Part shown: positions 23,653-34,792 of the stretch, piece after piece
How positions within the stretch are numbered: the stretch's first letter is position 1
Layout: every line of letters begins with the position of its first letter
From: Peribolospora baueri
Lineage: Eukaryota; Basidiomycota; Peribolosporomycetes; Peribolosporales; Peribolosporaceae
DNA length: 64,000 nucleotides
Assembly: GCA_029717555.1 (NCBI GenBank)
Contig: JAMDHS010000022.1
Location: forward strand, 1-64,000
Direction: 5' to 3'
Program-made: the position numbers and the translations under genes
The notes under the pieces: model-generated
The model's database searches: none
Told to the model about the DNA's origin: nothing
The model's input: the letters and a program-made list of their open reading frames with translations, nothing else

Positions 23653-25522
23653 TTACCACCCGAGGATCTCGTCAGAGTGCTCCGTCTGTGCCATTTGCTC
23701 GTCCTCCACCCGCTTAGCCCGGGCACTCCACTCCTCCCAGCGGTTTCTGCGCCGTGCGATCACGTTGGCGGCCACGAGGTTTGGCAGAGCCTCGTAGAGC
23801 GCATCGACGGCCTCCGGTGGGACGCCGTCTCGGAGGTTGACATCGAGGTCGCGTAGCTGCGAGCATTGTTGTAACGCCTCGAGCGCGGTCGAGCCGATGC
23901 GGACTCCGTAGAGGTGGAGGTCGCGTAAGATTGACCTGTGCCGGGACACGAAGGCGACAAAGGCGCGGTCGATCTCTTGTTGCCAAGCCGTGAGCTCAGC
24001 TTCGTTGGTCCCGTCGGGCTCGTCTTCAAAGTCTCACAGCGCCACCGACTCCAGCCGATCCTCCGGCATCGACGCAAAGTCTTGCAGGTGCTCGACCCTT
24101 GCGATCGTATCCACGCCAGCGTACACCTCCTTCAGTTGGCCCGCCGTTCTCGCGGCAGTGCGGAGCCAATCTCCGCGCATGCGGGTGATGTCTCCTTCGT
24201 TGCGAGCGCCTGCCAGGCTGAGCTTCTGGAGCGTCGGCGAGATCATCTCTATACCCCGTGAGAGCTCCGCATCGTCCACGCCCTGTGACATGATGTAGAC
24301 GTTGTCGAGGTGAGGGCATCGCTCCGCAAGACCGATCAGGTCGCCATGCTGAAGCGAGACTTCCTGCGAGATCTCGATCTCCTTGAGGTTGGGGCCCAAA
24401 TGCGATTTGACGGCAGGCCACATCCAACGGTTGGCACCACGGAGCGCCAAATGTCGAAGCTGTTTGAACCGTTCCAGGAGAGGCGCCGGGCAGCGGAGAT
24501 GGACGGTCTCTCTCCGTTGTTGTTGTCCTCCGTTGTTGCCCTCGGCAACACGGTGCGCTTGCTCGTTCTGGTCCTGATCGAGGATCACGTATTCTTGCTC
24601 GTCGCTGTAGGAGAATTTGGCGATGGTCAAGCTGGACAGGTGTGGGAAGGCAGCCAGGACTCGTGCCAGCGTGTCGACGTCGGATTGAGAGATGGGGTCT
24701 TCGAGATCCCAGTGGTCTCCGCGGTGGAGGAGGACGCAGTTGGTATGCGGGCACGAGCGCGCGATGCCTTCCAACAGCTTTCCGTTGACGCCCCTGAGCA
24801 ACCAGCGCAATCGGAGGGTGCGGACCTTGGTCGCGAGGTCGGGGAAAAGAGCGGCGGCGTAAGCGAAGCGCAGCTGCGTCTCCGGCTTGTCGAGGTCGCG
24901 AGGGTAGGTCCAAAGGTGAGGTGCAGCGATCTGATTCCACGTCCTCGACGTTTGGGAGAGGTTCACCAACGTGGCTCGGGCCTCGTCACGGTACTTGTGC
25001 TCGCGCACGAAGGAGGCGACCATGTATAGAATCTCCGGGGGCAATTTGGAGGCCGCCTTGCCGTCGCCGGTGGCGACGTCCGCACCGGCCTCGAGAGCAC
25101 TGGCCTCTGTGCCATCTGCGCTGCCGAAAGGGCGACGGTGAGGCCAAGGGTGTGCTGGACCTCCTGGGAGGAAGAGAACGATGGACCTTTGAGAGCGGGA
25201 CGGAGGACGGCGGCGGCGGCTTGGAGAGCGTGTGCGCGCTGCTCCAAGGCGGGGCCGCTCACGCCAAAGGCGGCCTGCAAGGGATAGAGGAGCCGCTGGT
25301 GGAAGTCGACGGCGTTGATAGCGACTTCCAACGGCCTCGAGTCAGGGCGCTTGCCGGACGCGGCGGACTCGTGTGCGAAGGAGCGGCATTGCTTGAGAGC
25401 GCTCGCGCAGAGGTCAAAGATGTGCTGCTTGAGCGAGGTGGAGACGAGAGCGTCGCGCAGACGGACAGCGTCTCCCTCGGCTGCTTGCGACTGACGTAAC
25501 TTGAGTATTGGTTGGCGCTCAT
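23653..25522 (-). pseudogene. F-box / leucine-rich-type protein, reading frame damaged
   Basis: The main open stretch (25140-24037) holds an F-box start, LPPEILYMVASFVRE, then VNLSQTSRTWNQIAAPHLW, followed by LRR-like segments such as LKEIEISQEVSLQHGDLIGL. These are typical of large basidiomycete F-box families that recruit substrates to SCF ubiquitin ligases. Three interruptions appear. MSANQYS at 25522 is out of frame with the following LRQSQAAEGDAVRLRD. The upstream block (DFHQRLLYPLQAAFGV) and the F-box block are offset by about one base near 25130. An in-frame TGA at 24036-24034 is followed by 127 more codons (DFEDEPDGTNEAELTAW ... SDEILGW). No GTGAGT-type intron bridges them. It could be a decaying gene or a poorly resolved assembly stretch. 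Confidence 0.6.
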
Positions 25523-26154
25523 CGTTCCTTCTTTCCTTTGTGGCGGTGGGGTAGTGGTGGCGGGTGCGTTGCAAGTGGGGTCTGAGGAAGGAGGCGCGTT
25601 AGCGGACCACCTGACCTGGCTGCCGGCTGCCTACCTATCTGTCTGTTTTGTCTGTCTTCGATCCACTCACCACACCGTCTTCGAGCGGCTACGCCCCTAA
25701 GCACGGCCGCCTAGGTTCTTCCTTTCTTCCTTTCTTTGTTTGCTCTTTCAGATGCGACCCCGCTTGCGCCTTTTCCGCATCTCATCTCTCATTTCTGTGC
25801 GCACCGAACCACGACCGTGCGCCGTGCTGCGGCGGCGATCGGGCGATCAGGCAGACGGCTGCGCCGATGCTGCGCAGCGGCACTAACGCTCCGCCGACGA
25901 CTTGAAAGCCCTGCAATAATGTCCCGTCGGGCATGCACGGAACTACCGCCATAGGTTGGGACCGCCGATCACCGGCTTCGTGGCCACGGCTTGTTGCGCG
26001 ACCTACTCACTCCGCTCCAGTTGCAGCCCCACAACGATGGTGCGGCACGTTCGCCCCTCGTGCTGGATGTCGTCCCAATGCGGAGGCAGGAGAGCGCCGC
26101 ACCAGGCCGCCGCAACGAACACGGACAGCCGGTCGCGTCGCATTCTTGGCATGC

Positions 26155-26193
26155 AGCGGTCGCGACCATTGCCGGCCCTTATCTGATGGCCAC
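26155..26193 (+). repeat. Direct repeat, copy 1
   Basis: It shares GCCGGCCCTTATCTGATGG and its flanks with copy 2 at 26535-26574, about 380 bp away, with roughly four mismatches in 40 bases. Weaker similarity extends to both sides: GGCAGGAGAGCGCCGC against GGCAGGAGAACGCCGC upstream, and CCTTGCAAGGAAG against CCTTGCAGGGAAG downstream. Confidence 0.75.
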
Positions 26194-26534
26194 GGCGATC
26201 TTTTTGCCGCCCTTGCAAGGAAGGAAGGGGGAGGAAAGGAGATACTGCAGGCGAGCGCTCCCGCCACGGACGTTGTCGCCCTCCGTCGAATGAAACGCCG
26301 CCATGTGCGTTCTACGTCGTCCACTTGATCCGGGCTGGACGGTACCGATGGCGTGAGGACTGAGATCGTGAAGCCGACAAACGAGAAGTCAATGGCGGTC
26401 CTATCCCGGAAACGATCGCGACGGCATTCCTCTCTCATAGTCGATGCCGCGGGGAATCCACGGCAGGAGAACGCCGCTCATGGTGCAGGAGGGAAGCGAG
26501 CGGGAAAAATGGTCGTGTCGCGTGCTTGTACCAA

Positions 26535-26574
26535 AGCGGTCGTGTACCATCGCCGGCCCGTATCTGATGGCCAC
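26535..26574 (+). repeat. Direct repeat, copy 2
   Basis: This is the second copy of the segment at 26155-26193. The ordered similarity on both flanks points to an old tandem duplication with a period of about 380 bp upstream of the secreted-protein gene. Confidence 0.75.
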
Positions 26575-26715
26575 TGCCACACCACACCGTCTTGCCGACC
26601 TTGCAGGGAAGAGAGAGGAAGAAGGGCGAAGGGAAGGAGCTGCTACGGGTCCGAAAGGAAGAGAGATGAATGGGGAAGGAAAGGAGCTGCTCCGCGTTGA
26701 TGCCCCACCACAGGG

Positions 26716-26721
26716 TATAAA
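26716..26721 (+). promoter_or_regulatory. TATA box of the secreted-protein gene
   Basis: TATAAA lies about 210 bp upstream of the ATG at 26927. Between them is a long pyrimidine-rich tract (about 26750-26820), the arrangement often seen in highly expressed fungal genes. Confidence 0.55.
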
Positions 26722-26926
26722 GCCTCGACGCCCTATCTCTTCCCAATCATTCCCTCACTCGCACCTTCTCTTTCCCGGCGACGTGGCTGTCTATCAGCCC
26801 TTTTCTTTTCTTTCCTACATCGCTGTTGACCACAAAAAAAAGTTGTACCTTTACCTGCCTCTTTCCTTTCATTTTCCCAGTCTCACCGCTTCGTGCGGAA
26901 ACGTTCAGCTAGCTCCCCACCACATC

Positions 26927-27475
26927 ATGAAGTTCTCCACCGTCTTTGCGGCGCGGTGTCGCACTCGTGGTAGGACTCTGCGTTCAGGGGGCTCCTGTTC
27001 CCCCCTCCTTCTCCCTCGATGCTCGAGGTGACAGCCTCGACGCTGCTGGATTCGCCCCCATGTCCATGTGAGTGCCAGAATCGACTGGCTTCGATCTCTC
27101 CCTTCCTCTCCCATTCCCGCTCCCATCACTGATTCCACCCTTCCTTGCCATTCCCCTTCGACCCACAGCCGTGACGAGCTCGCTGGCTCGTACGACTCTG
27201 ACGACCTTGCCAAGCGCATCATCGGTACGACTACCACCAGAACGTCAAGCCCCGGCTCAAGGTGCACTTTGGCAATGTCGCCGGCAAGAACCCTGACTTC
27301 GAGATCGACCGGAAGGGCATGGTGAGGCCGAGCGCCAGGTCGGGCCAGGGCCAGGGCAAGAAGGTGGATCCGGTGCACATCGGCGACCTGAACGGTCTCG
27401 CAGGCCGTCGCCGACGGCAACCCGAACCCGCCCAGGCGACGCGAGGTGGTCAATGACCTCTACTTCATGCTCTAA
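26927..27475 (+). pseudogene. Small secreted protein gene with shifted frames
   Basis: The gene opens with MKFSTVFAA and continues, one frame over, with GVALVVGLCVQGAPVPPSF: a signal peptide with hydrophobic core and AP-type cleavage site. SLDARGDSLDAAGFAPMS runs to an intron (donor GTGAGT after 27076, acceptor CACAG near 27169). Next comes RDELAGSYDSDDLAKRIIG; one frame over, DYHQNVKPRLKVHFGNVAG and DFEIDRKGMVRPSARSG; one frame over again, NPPRREVVNDLYFML and a stop at 27475. Three single-base offsets therefore interrupt an otherwise coherent secreted protein of about 145 residues. I do not recognise the family. The intact TATA box and intron suggest recent decay, or consensus errors in this stretch. 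Confidence 0.55.
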
Positions 27476-28934
27476 GAAGCGCGCGCAAGCTTGGCCTCTT
27501 TCTCGGCATCGGACTCGCAACGTCCACCATTTTCCGTTCCCGCTGCAATGTGGTAGAATAGATGTGTGTAGAGATGTATAATTCTCTTAAGGACGCCTAG
27601 CTAATGCTTCATAGACGGGGAGTCCTCCCTCCCTCTCTTCTCCCCCACCCTCGTCCCTCCCCCCTTGCTAAAAACAAACACATACGTCGCCGGACCGAAC
27701 AAAGTGTCTGTCCGTCGTCGCCATCTCTCGTGTCCGTCGACCAGACGAAGAAAAGATGATGATGATGATGACGCTGAACCGGCGGCCGCGCGCGCGCGCG
27801 TCGCTCTGTTCGAACAGCCTGGAATGGCGCAGGCGGGGCGGGGGGATCGTGTGGAGGAAGCAGAGAAAAGATGTTCAGAAATGGTAGCGACTCGGCAGTG
27901 ACTTCGGCAGTCACCTCCACAAGCAGCTCACCATCCACATCCGCAACCGCATCGACCACAATGTCGTGCACCATGCAGTAATCTCTACCTCCTACCAGCA
28001 CCGTTGGCAGTGCCGTTGAGAATTGTCGCTTGGCGACCATTGGTCCGTCGGCCTTGGGTGGTAGGATCGAAATCATATTTCGTTCTTGATGAAATGCTCT
28101 GATATGCTCCATTCAATTTCACCCTTCTGGCCCCTGGCGTTCGAGCGGCACGAGAAATCAGCCTTTCGCCGACTTGAAAATAGCTTGGAAGATGGAATGA
28201 CGGAGTGCGATCGAATCGACGCCGTATTTGAACAGACAAAAGACATCTGTCTGCCTGTACAAAAACCGTAGTAAAAGAGCGAGCAGGATGCGCACCTTGA
28301 GCTATTACTATTCGATATCAAAATCGACTCGCGTTTTTCGTAACAGACGTCTTTCCTGTCCTGTCCTGTCCTCCCAACTCGACTCGACATGACTCGACGC
28401 GACACGACGCGACCTCCCGACGACCGTCTCGCATGGAATGAAATTCGGCCAATATCATGATCATACAAGCCTCACGAGCGAGCTCGTTTCTGTCCGGCGA
28501 CAGAAGACCAAGGAAGGAGGGACGGCGACGGATGGATGGATGGACGGACGGACGAGAGTGAAGGAAGGGAACATCTAAGGAATTCGGGTTCGGGCCGCCG
28601 GCCGGCCAGGCGTTGGACGCCCAAGTGCGCATGGGACGACGGAAGGAAGGCAGGGAGAATACGGTGGGCAGTACCATATGAATAGATACGCACGGTCCGA
28701 AGACAACTACTGTGAGGGAAAGACAACCGGGATATCGAGAATAGGCGTGCGGGAGCAGCGAAATGCATGTATACTACTGTATTGGATGTGGTCCATTCAG
28801 AAGGAGGAGCTGCAAGATGCGGAAGCTCGACGACCGGACAAGCCAATGCCGGATTATCGGAGCAGCGCCGGGAAGAGGAGAAAGGAAAAGAGGACGAAGA
28901 CGTCAGGGACACGCGTTCGCGGGTCGGACGTTGG
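27476..28934. other. Long intergenic stretch with short simple repeats
   Basis: About 1.46 kb separates the secreted-protein gene from the HMG1 stop codon. It contains an (ATG)n-like run near 27755, a GC dinucleotide run near 27790, a CCTGT pentamer repeat at 28355-28374 and an imperfect CGACTCGACATGA/CGACGCGACA array at 28377-28413. No coding region is supported. Confidence 0.6.
28355..28413 (+). repeat. Pentamer-type simple repeats
   Basis: A CTGTC/CCTGT pentamer repeats about four times, then an imperfect CGACN-type pentamer array follows, all within the gene-free stretch. Confidence 0.7.
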
Positions 28935-31900
28935 TCATTGGATCGGACGCAACGGCGCCGGTCCTGACGCTGGCGAGGCGGCGGACGAAGGTGTCATCGG
29001 TCTGAGACCACTGGCGCTGGCGCCGTGAACGGGAGGGATCATAGGGCTCATCGGCCTGCTCGGGCCGGGCGTCATCGCGGGCGTGTTGAGCTGCGACCGG
29101 TTGTGCTGCATGTGTGCCTGGAAAGGGCGGAAAGCGGGAAGGGCGTCAGCGTCAGCGACGGTCTCCCCGTGCCGTCCCGTCCGTCCACGAGCTGAATGAA
29201 GATCGGCCAGCTGGCTCACTTTGATGAGATGTCCAGCGGCGAGCGCGCTCATGAGCGACAGCTCTCCGGCCATGACGGCCGCGCAGATGATACGAGCAAG
29301 TCGCTGAGCGTTGCGACCGGGATGAGTGGGGTGTGCTCCTCGAATGCCAAGCATGGCCAGCATGGCACCCTGCGGGTCGAGGACCGTGCCGCCTCCGACG
29401 GTGCCGACCTCGATGGAGGGCATTGAACAAGTGATGAGGAGGTCCTTGCCTTCGTTAACCCTGGAAGACGAAAGGTGGAGGAGAAGAGAGGAGGGTCAGT
29501 TGAAAGAAGAGCGGGAGCGTGAACGGAAAGGCGAAGAGACGAGACGAAACTAGACTAACGCTTCCATGAGCGTCATGCAGTTCGACGATTCGACGTTCTG
29601 CGCAGGATCCTGGCCGGTGGCGAGGTAGACGGCGGTCAAGATGTTAGCCGCGTGGGCGTTGAAGCCGCCAATGGAGCCCGCCATGGCCGAGCCGATAAGG
29701 TTCTTCTTAGTGTTCAGGTTCACCAAGTCGCCCACGGTCGTCTTCAGCACGCTCTTCACCACGCTTCCCGGTACGACGGCTTCGGCGACGACGCTCTTCC
29801 CGCGTCCTTCGATCCAGTTGATCGCAGCCGGCTTCTTGTCCGTGCAGTAGTTGCCGGACAAAGAGAGGATGCGCATCTCTGGGAAGTACTCCTCCATCAT
29901 CAACGACAGCGCCTTCTCAGTGCCTTTGGAGATCATGTTCATCCCCATCGCGTCGCCAGTGGACGTCGCGAAGCGGATGAACAGCGTCCGTCCGGCCATG
30001 GCGCATTTGAGCGACGTCAACCGGGCGAACCTCGAAGTGGAGTCGAAGGCCTCCTTGATGATGCTCGCCCCGTCTTCCGAGTCGAGCCAAACCTTGGCCT
30101 TGGCCGCGCTTGACACGGAAGGGAACTCGACCGCGGGCCCGCGCGTCATGGCATCCTGGGTGAGGACGGTGGTGACACCCCCTCCGGCGTTGAGAGCCTT
30201 GCAACCGCGAGACGTCGAAGCGACGAGCGTGCCTTCGGTGGTCGCCATGGGGATCGGAAGCACCTGGCCGTCGATGTTGAGCGGTCCGGCGATGCCGACG
30301 GGGATGGGCATGTACCCGACAACGTTCTCGCAGCACGCGCCCATGACCTGGGCGTAGTCGTAGTCCTTCAACGGCAGCTCCGAGGACTCTAGGCTTTGCG
30401 TCTCCGACTGACGGGCTTCGGTGGCGAAAAAAAAATGAAGACGCATGAGCGGGGACAAGAAAATCGTCAGCCTCCAACGCCCTGGAAAGAAAAAAAAAAG
30501 AAAAGAAAGAAAAAAGAGGACGCCAGCGCGGGGAACCGATACACTCACAAATCAGCGCCCTCCGAACTCTGACGGCCCGCTCATGGTCCTTGAGCACCTT
30601 TTCAAGCGCATAAGCCGCAATCTTTCCCTTCTGAGCGAGCAAAATGACCTCCTCATCGTTCAAGAGGAAGACGCCATCGCCTCCGGCGTAAATTTCGAGA
30701 CACTCTTCGAACGACCGTACCTTTACGCTGCTCCTCATCGTCCCGCCCGGGGTGGCGTTGTGGGAATCGGCGACGACGACGGCGGCTTCCTGCTTGATGG
30801 CCGGCGTCGCGACGGACGGCGTCTTGAGCGAGGCGGCAGCGTCGGTCTTGATGGCGTTGGCAGGCACTGCGATCGGCTTGATGATCGTCGGGCCATCGTC
30901 GGGCACCTCGGACGAGGACGCGGACGTCGATCCGGCACTGCCATGGGGGTGAAGAGTCTTGCCAGAGTGAGCGAGATGCGAGATGGGCCCGGCGACGCGA
31001 GCAGAGGCCGCCTGGGCGAGGCGTCGGTGGTAAGCGGCCAACGGATCATCGCCGTCGTCGACTTCGACACGGAGGTTCTCCCTCGAAGCTCGGTCGAGGT
31101 CGATACCGCCGCTCCAACGGCGCTTCTTCTTCTCCTTCACCTTGCGGTCCTCGGAGGTGGCCAAGGTGTCCAAGTGGGCGCCCAGGATGCGCGCGGCGGC
31201 GAAAGCGGCCGCGCTGGCGGCGTTGCCTTGGAAGTGGGCCGCCCCGCCGGATGCGATACCCTTGAGGAGGTAGCCGTTGAGGAAGACGCTGACGCCGAGG
31301 ATGACGACGATCCACTTGCTCAGCACCGGGTCGCCTACGAGGTCCGTCCAGCTGCTCATGAAGCTCTCGAGGATGGCCAAGGATGAACGACGGCCGTTCT
31401 TTCTGCTAGAAGAAACGACAGCGGGACGGTGGCGGCCAGAGAAAGCCCCAGAGGCGCTTATGGACGCGGTCGAGAGAGCGCTTCGGGTGGCAGACGAGGT
31501 CAGGCTGCTCTCCTGGGTCAAGACGAAGACGGTGGGCGACATGATGTACGCGAGCAAATCAGAGTCCGTCGGAGAGTTGGCTGACAGCTTGGCGAGGACA
31601 GGAGCAAGAGACGGGTGGGTTGAGTTGACGCTGAGGGGAGGTGCGGCATAGCCCAAGTCGGAAGCTTTGGTGGAGTGGTGTCGAGTGATGGCCGTATGCG
31701 TGGTCAACGTCGTGACGAGGTTGAGCGAGTGCAACACCAGGAAGGAAGTGATCAGCAGCAACTTGAGTCTTGCCGCAGGGCTTTCCGCTTTGCCGTCCTT
31801 TGACCGTCGACGGGTGCCAGAAACGGTCCTCGCCAGCTTGGCGAGCCATCCTCGTCGGCCCTTGGCCGGCCTGGAAGCGTTGCGAGAGGGAGCATCGCGG

Positions 31901-33804
31901 TCGGCGTCGGCGTCGATGCCATCCGATTCCCATCCGTCCCGACCGAGTTCGTCGTTCGAATCCATGTTGGGTGGAGTGCTGATCTTGGGCTGCATACCTC
32001 TCATGACCTTGATCCTGTGCACCTCGATCATGACTGTCAGGGTGGCGACGTAGAAGGCGAAGAGGAAGGCGCAATCGAAGACGAGGATCAGCGCAGCGAG
32101 CTGGCAAAATTCCTTGAGGCCGCTGACGCCGGACATGGCGCCCACGGCGAGGACGGCGACTTCGATGGCGTAGTCGCGGACGATGGACGTGCCCATACGC
32201 TCGACGGCGGTCACAACGATCTCCCGGGCGGGCATCGGAGGCGGGGGGGCCCATCGGATTTTGTTGGGCGCGGCTTCGAGGCGAGCGGTGAGAGCGCGTG
32301 CGAAAGCCTCTTCTTGGGTAGTGAGACGAATGTCGTTGTGCACGGAGTCTGCGTCCTCCGTCGGCGACTCGGCCTCGGCGGCGAAGCCCTGGTCGAGGGC
32401 GCTGAGCAGGAAGCCGGGGTTGTTCTTCGTCGGACCGGACGGAGGCGAAATGGCGGGGTGAGTGTAAACGGCTCGGGTGAGGAGGAAAGGTTTTTCGAAG
32501 CCGACGGTGATGACGAGGAAGGGCAGGGCCTCCGACAAACAGACGGGATCGACGGTGACGCCTAGCGTATAGGCGGCCAAGAGGGCGAACACGAAGGCGA
32601 AGGTGCCGGAGATGAGGACGGAGGCGGCTGGAAAAGGGGCGAGGGGGCGTCCAGAAGGTCAGCGGCTACGCCTCGCCGTCGCTCACGCCCACCGAAAGAG
32701 GTGGGAGCCCGCTCACTCACCAAGCCAGAACTTGCTTCCGAACTTCCTCATGGACAGGAACAGGTTTGCGAAGGTGAGATGCATCAGAACGTAGCCGAGC
32801 AGCATGACGAAGATGTCCGCCGAGTCTGCTTTCTGTTCGCGCGGAGAGGGATGAGCAAAGGAAGAGGAGACGCGGGGGGTGAGTAAGGGAACGAGCTGCA
32901 AGTCGTTTTTGTTTTCCTGCCGCCCCTCGACGAGACGGGAGAGAAGAAGAAGGAGCGGGAAGAGGCGCCGGTGTCGCACCTTTGCCAAAGCCCAAAAGCG
33001 AACGACGAAGGCCCTGAGGGCGTACGCCATCCATCGGACGTCCTGTAGCTCATGAACCGGACTATCGTCGTCCGAAGAGATGGGGACGGGAAGAAGGCGT
33101 AGAGGCGGGACGGCGGCGTCGTCGAGGAGCTGGCCATCGGCGAGGGCGGTGTGAAGCTCTTCCCTGACTTGTCGCACGCTCTCGACGTCTCCCTCGGGGA
33201 CGGCCAAGGCGAAAGCGAGAGAGACGACCTCGGAGGCGTGCTCGCCTCGGCCATCGGCGTGCTCGGCGGTGCGCGGTTCGATGACGGTGAGCTGGAGCGC
33301 CTCGGCTGCGGAAGGGGATAGCCTGGCGACGACGGACTGGCGGAAGCGCTCGGCGAGGGCGGAGAGGGGGGCTGGGACGGTAGAGGACTGGGTATGCAAG
33401 TCCAAGTCGAGCTGATGGTCACGGTCGGCGACGATGGAGAGGTGGTCAATGAGGTAGACGAGTGGGGAAGAAGGGGCGGCGAAGAAGGAAGCCGGGTCGG
33501 CGGCATAGGCTGCCTTGGCCGACGAGACGCCCTGGACGGAGACCCATTGGTGTGCGTTGCCGGCGGCACGAGTAACGACGCCGGCTGGGAGGGGCGCGTT
33601 GAGGTTAGAAGGGGGATCGCGGGCGGCAGGGAAGAGAAAGTCGTCGGGGTCGAAGAAGTGGGAGTGCTTGACGGCGCGGAGGAGGCGGAAGTAGGCGAGG
33701 GTGACGAGCACAAAGGTGGCGACGATGACCTCTATCGGGTTGTGCGATGCCCGGCGGGCGAGCGCTCGTAAGACACCTCGAAGCGAGGTGAGCGGTGCGG
33801 GCAT
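28935..33804 (-). CDS. HMG1: HMG-CoA reductase
   Basis: This is the rate-controlling enzyme of the mevalonate pathway to sterols, carotenoids and ubiquinone; it is an ER membrane protein. Exons 33804-32980, 32832-32721, 32627-30549, 30415-29560, 29460-29220 and 29117-28935 give 1431 aa. An N-terminal membrane segment ([16 protein letters not shown]) and a long lumenal loop precede a sterol-sensing domain (about residues 276-420: [35 protein letters not shown]). Further helices and a low-complexity linker follow. The catalytic domain (about 985-1375) has [17 protein letters not shown], catalytic Glu in TTEGTLVAS, Lys in DKKPAAINW, Asp in GQDPAQN and His in AAGHLIK, with NADPH-site GDAMGMNM and GTVGGGT. 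The Pro/Ser-rich C-terminal tail is unusual in length but within fungal range. Exon 3 is long; the intron that follows it has an A/T-rich acceptor side. Confidence 0.95.
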
Positions 33805-34792
33805 TGGGCGCCGAGGGCGGGCGGGAGGAAGAAGGTGAAGGTGATGGTGGCGGCGATGGTGGTGGGAGGGCGGACGGGGGTACGAAGGGAGGAGGAGACG
33901 AGGGCGGCGTAGAATTAGGCACGCCGGTCCGTCCAGGCGGTCAGAGCGATGGCGAGGAGATGGTGAGGGCGAAGACGATGACGACGACGACGAAGAAGAC
34001 TGACCTTGACTGGCGTCAGACGGACGGAAGAACTTGACTGGACCGACTTATAAAGTCAACTTGCGCTCGTCGGATTGATCACTCGGGCAGGAAAGAAGAC
34101 CGCATATATCTTTTATTCCTTCTTAACCGCCGACAAAATAAATCCCTCCCTCCTTCTTGCCGTCCACTCCTCTCCGACCGACGCCTTGACCGGCAGCTGC
34201 GGCTGCGGCAACCGTCGACGCCGGTCATTCGGGACGCGCTCGCCGTGGGTAGCCAACTCCGGCCCGCGGACCGCGCGCATCGTCAAAATCGTGTCGTCAT
34301 TACCGTCGTCGTCGTCGTTATCGTTGACGTCGACGCGGCTCGAGGATGTGGAGATACAGATAGATAGATGTCTTCCCCGCTTCCATTCTGCCTACAGCTG
34401 ATACCCCTCCCCACGGGCACCGGCACGCTAATGACGCAGTGCCTCGCACTCTCGTATGTCTCGTCCCATGGCACCCCTCTTCCGCCATCGTCGAATCCCG
34501 TCCTCCATGCTCGCTCGCCTCATTCACGATGCTAAGCAGACAGACAGACAGCACGCAGGCTTGGCTTGGCTTTGCTGGTTGTTGGCCGTCGCTTGCGTAC
34601 ACGTTCGACGTCGATGACTCGCCTTCGTCGAGCATGGCCCTAGCAATCTTCTGAACGATCTAAACTTCATTCCACCCGTCGCCTACCAAATGCATCGAAA
34701 TATCAAAAAACCTCGAACAAAAGGACGAAAAGAAGGACTGACTGAAAGGACACACAGTCACCACCGCCGCGACGCTCTGGCTATGGCTACGG
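33805..34792. promoter_or_regulatory. HMG1 upstream region
   Basis: 988 bp lie between the HMG1 start and the RAP1-like stop; both genes are on the minus strand. Runs of GACGACGACGA type occur near 33975-33995 and TCGTCGTCGT type near 34300-34325. A TATA-like site is listed separately. No gene is supported. Confidence 0.5.
34047..34055 (-). promoter_or_regulatory. HMG1: Possible HMG1 TATA box
   Basis: CTTTATAAG on the minus strand lies about 243 bp upstream of the HMG1 start codon. The element is nearly palindromic, so strand assignment rests on the gene's position alone. Confidence 0.4.

Larger units (their letters stand above)
25523..26926. other. Gene-poor stretch with a diverged direct duplication
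   Basis: About 1.4 kb has no convincing ORF. Its 3' half carries two related segments (see the repeat entries), and near its end a TATA box and a CT-rich tract precede the small secreted-protein gene. Confidence 0.6.

Noticed and set aside
24310-25029. 239-codon plus-strand frame
   Set aside because: Antisense to the F-box/LRR-type gene, which has clear family motifs on the minus strand.
28073-28912. Minus-strand frames in the HMG1 downstream region
   Set aside because: They run through pentamer repeats and low-complexity sequence, and none shows conserved motifs or splice structure.
30445-31386. 313-codon plus-strand frame
   Set aside because: Antisense to the HMG1 linker exon. Its Gly/Arg/Asp bias comes from codon complementarity.
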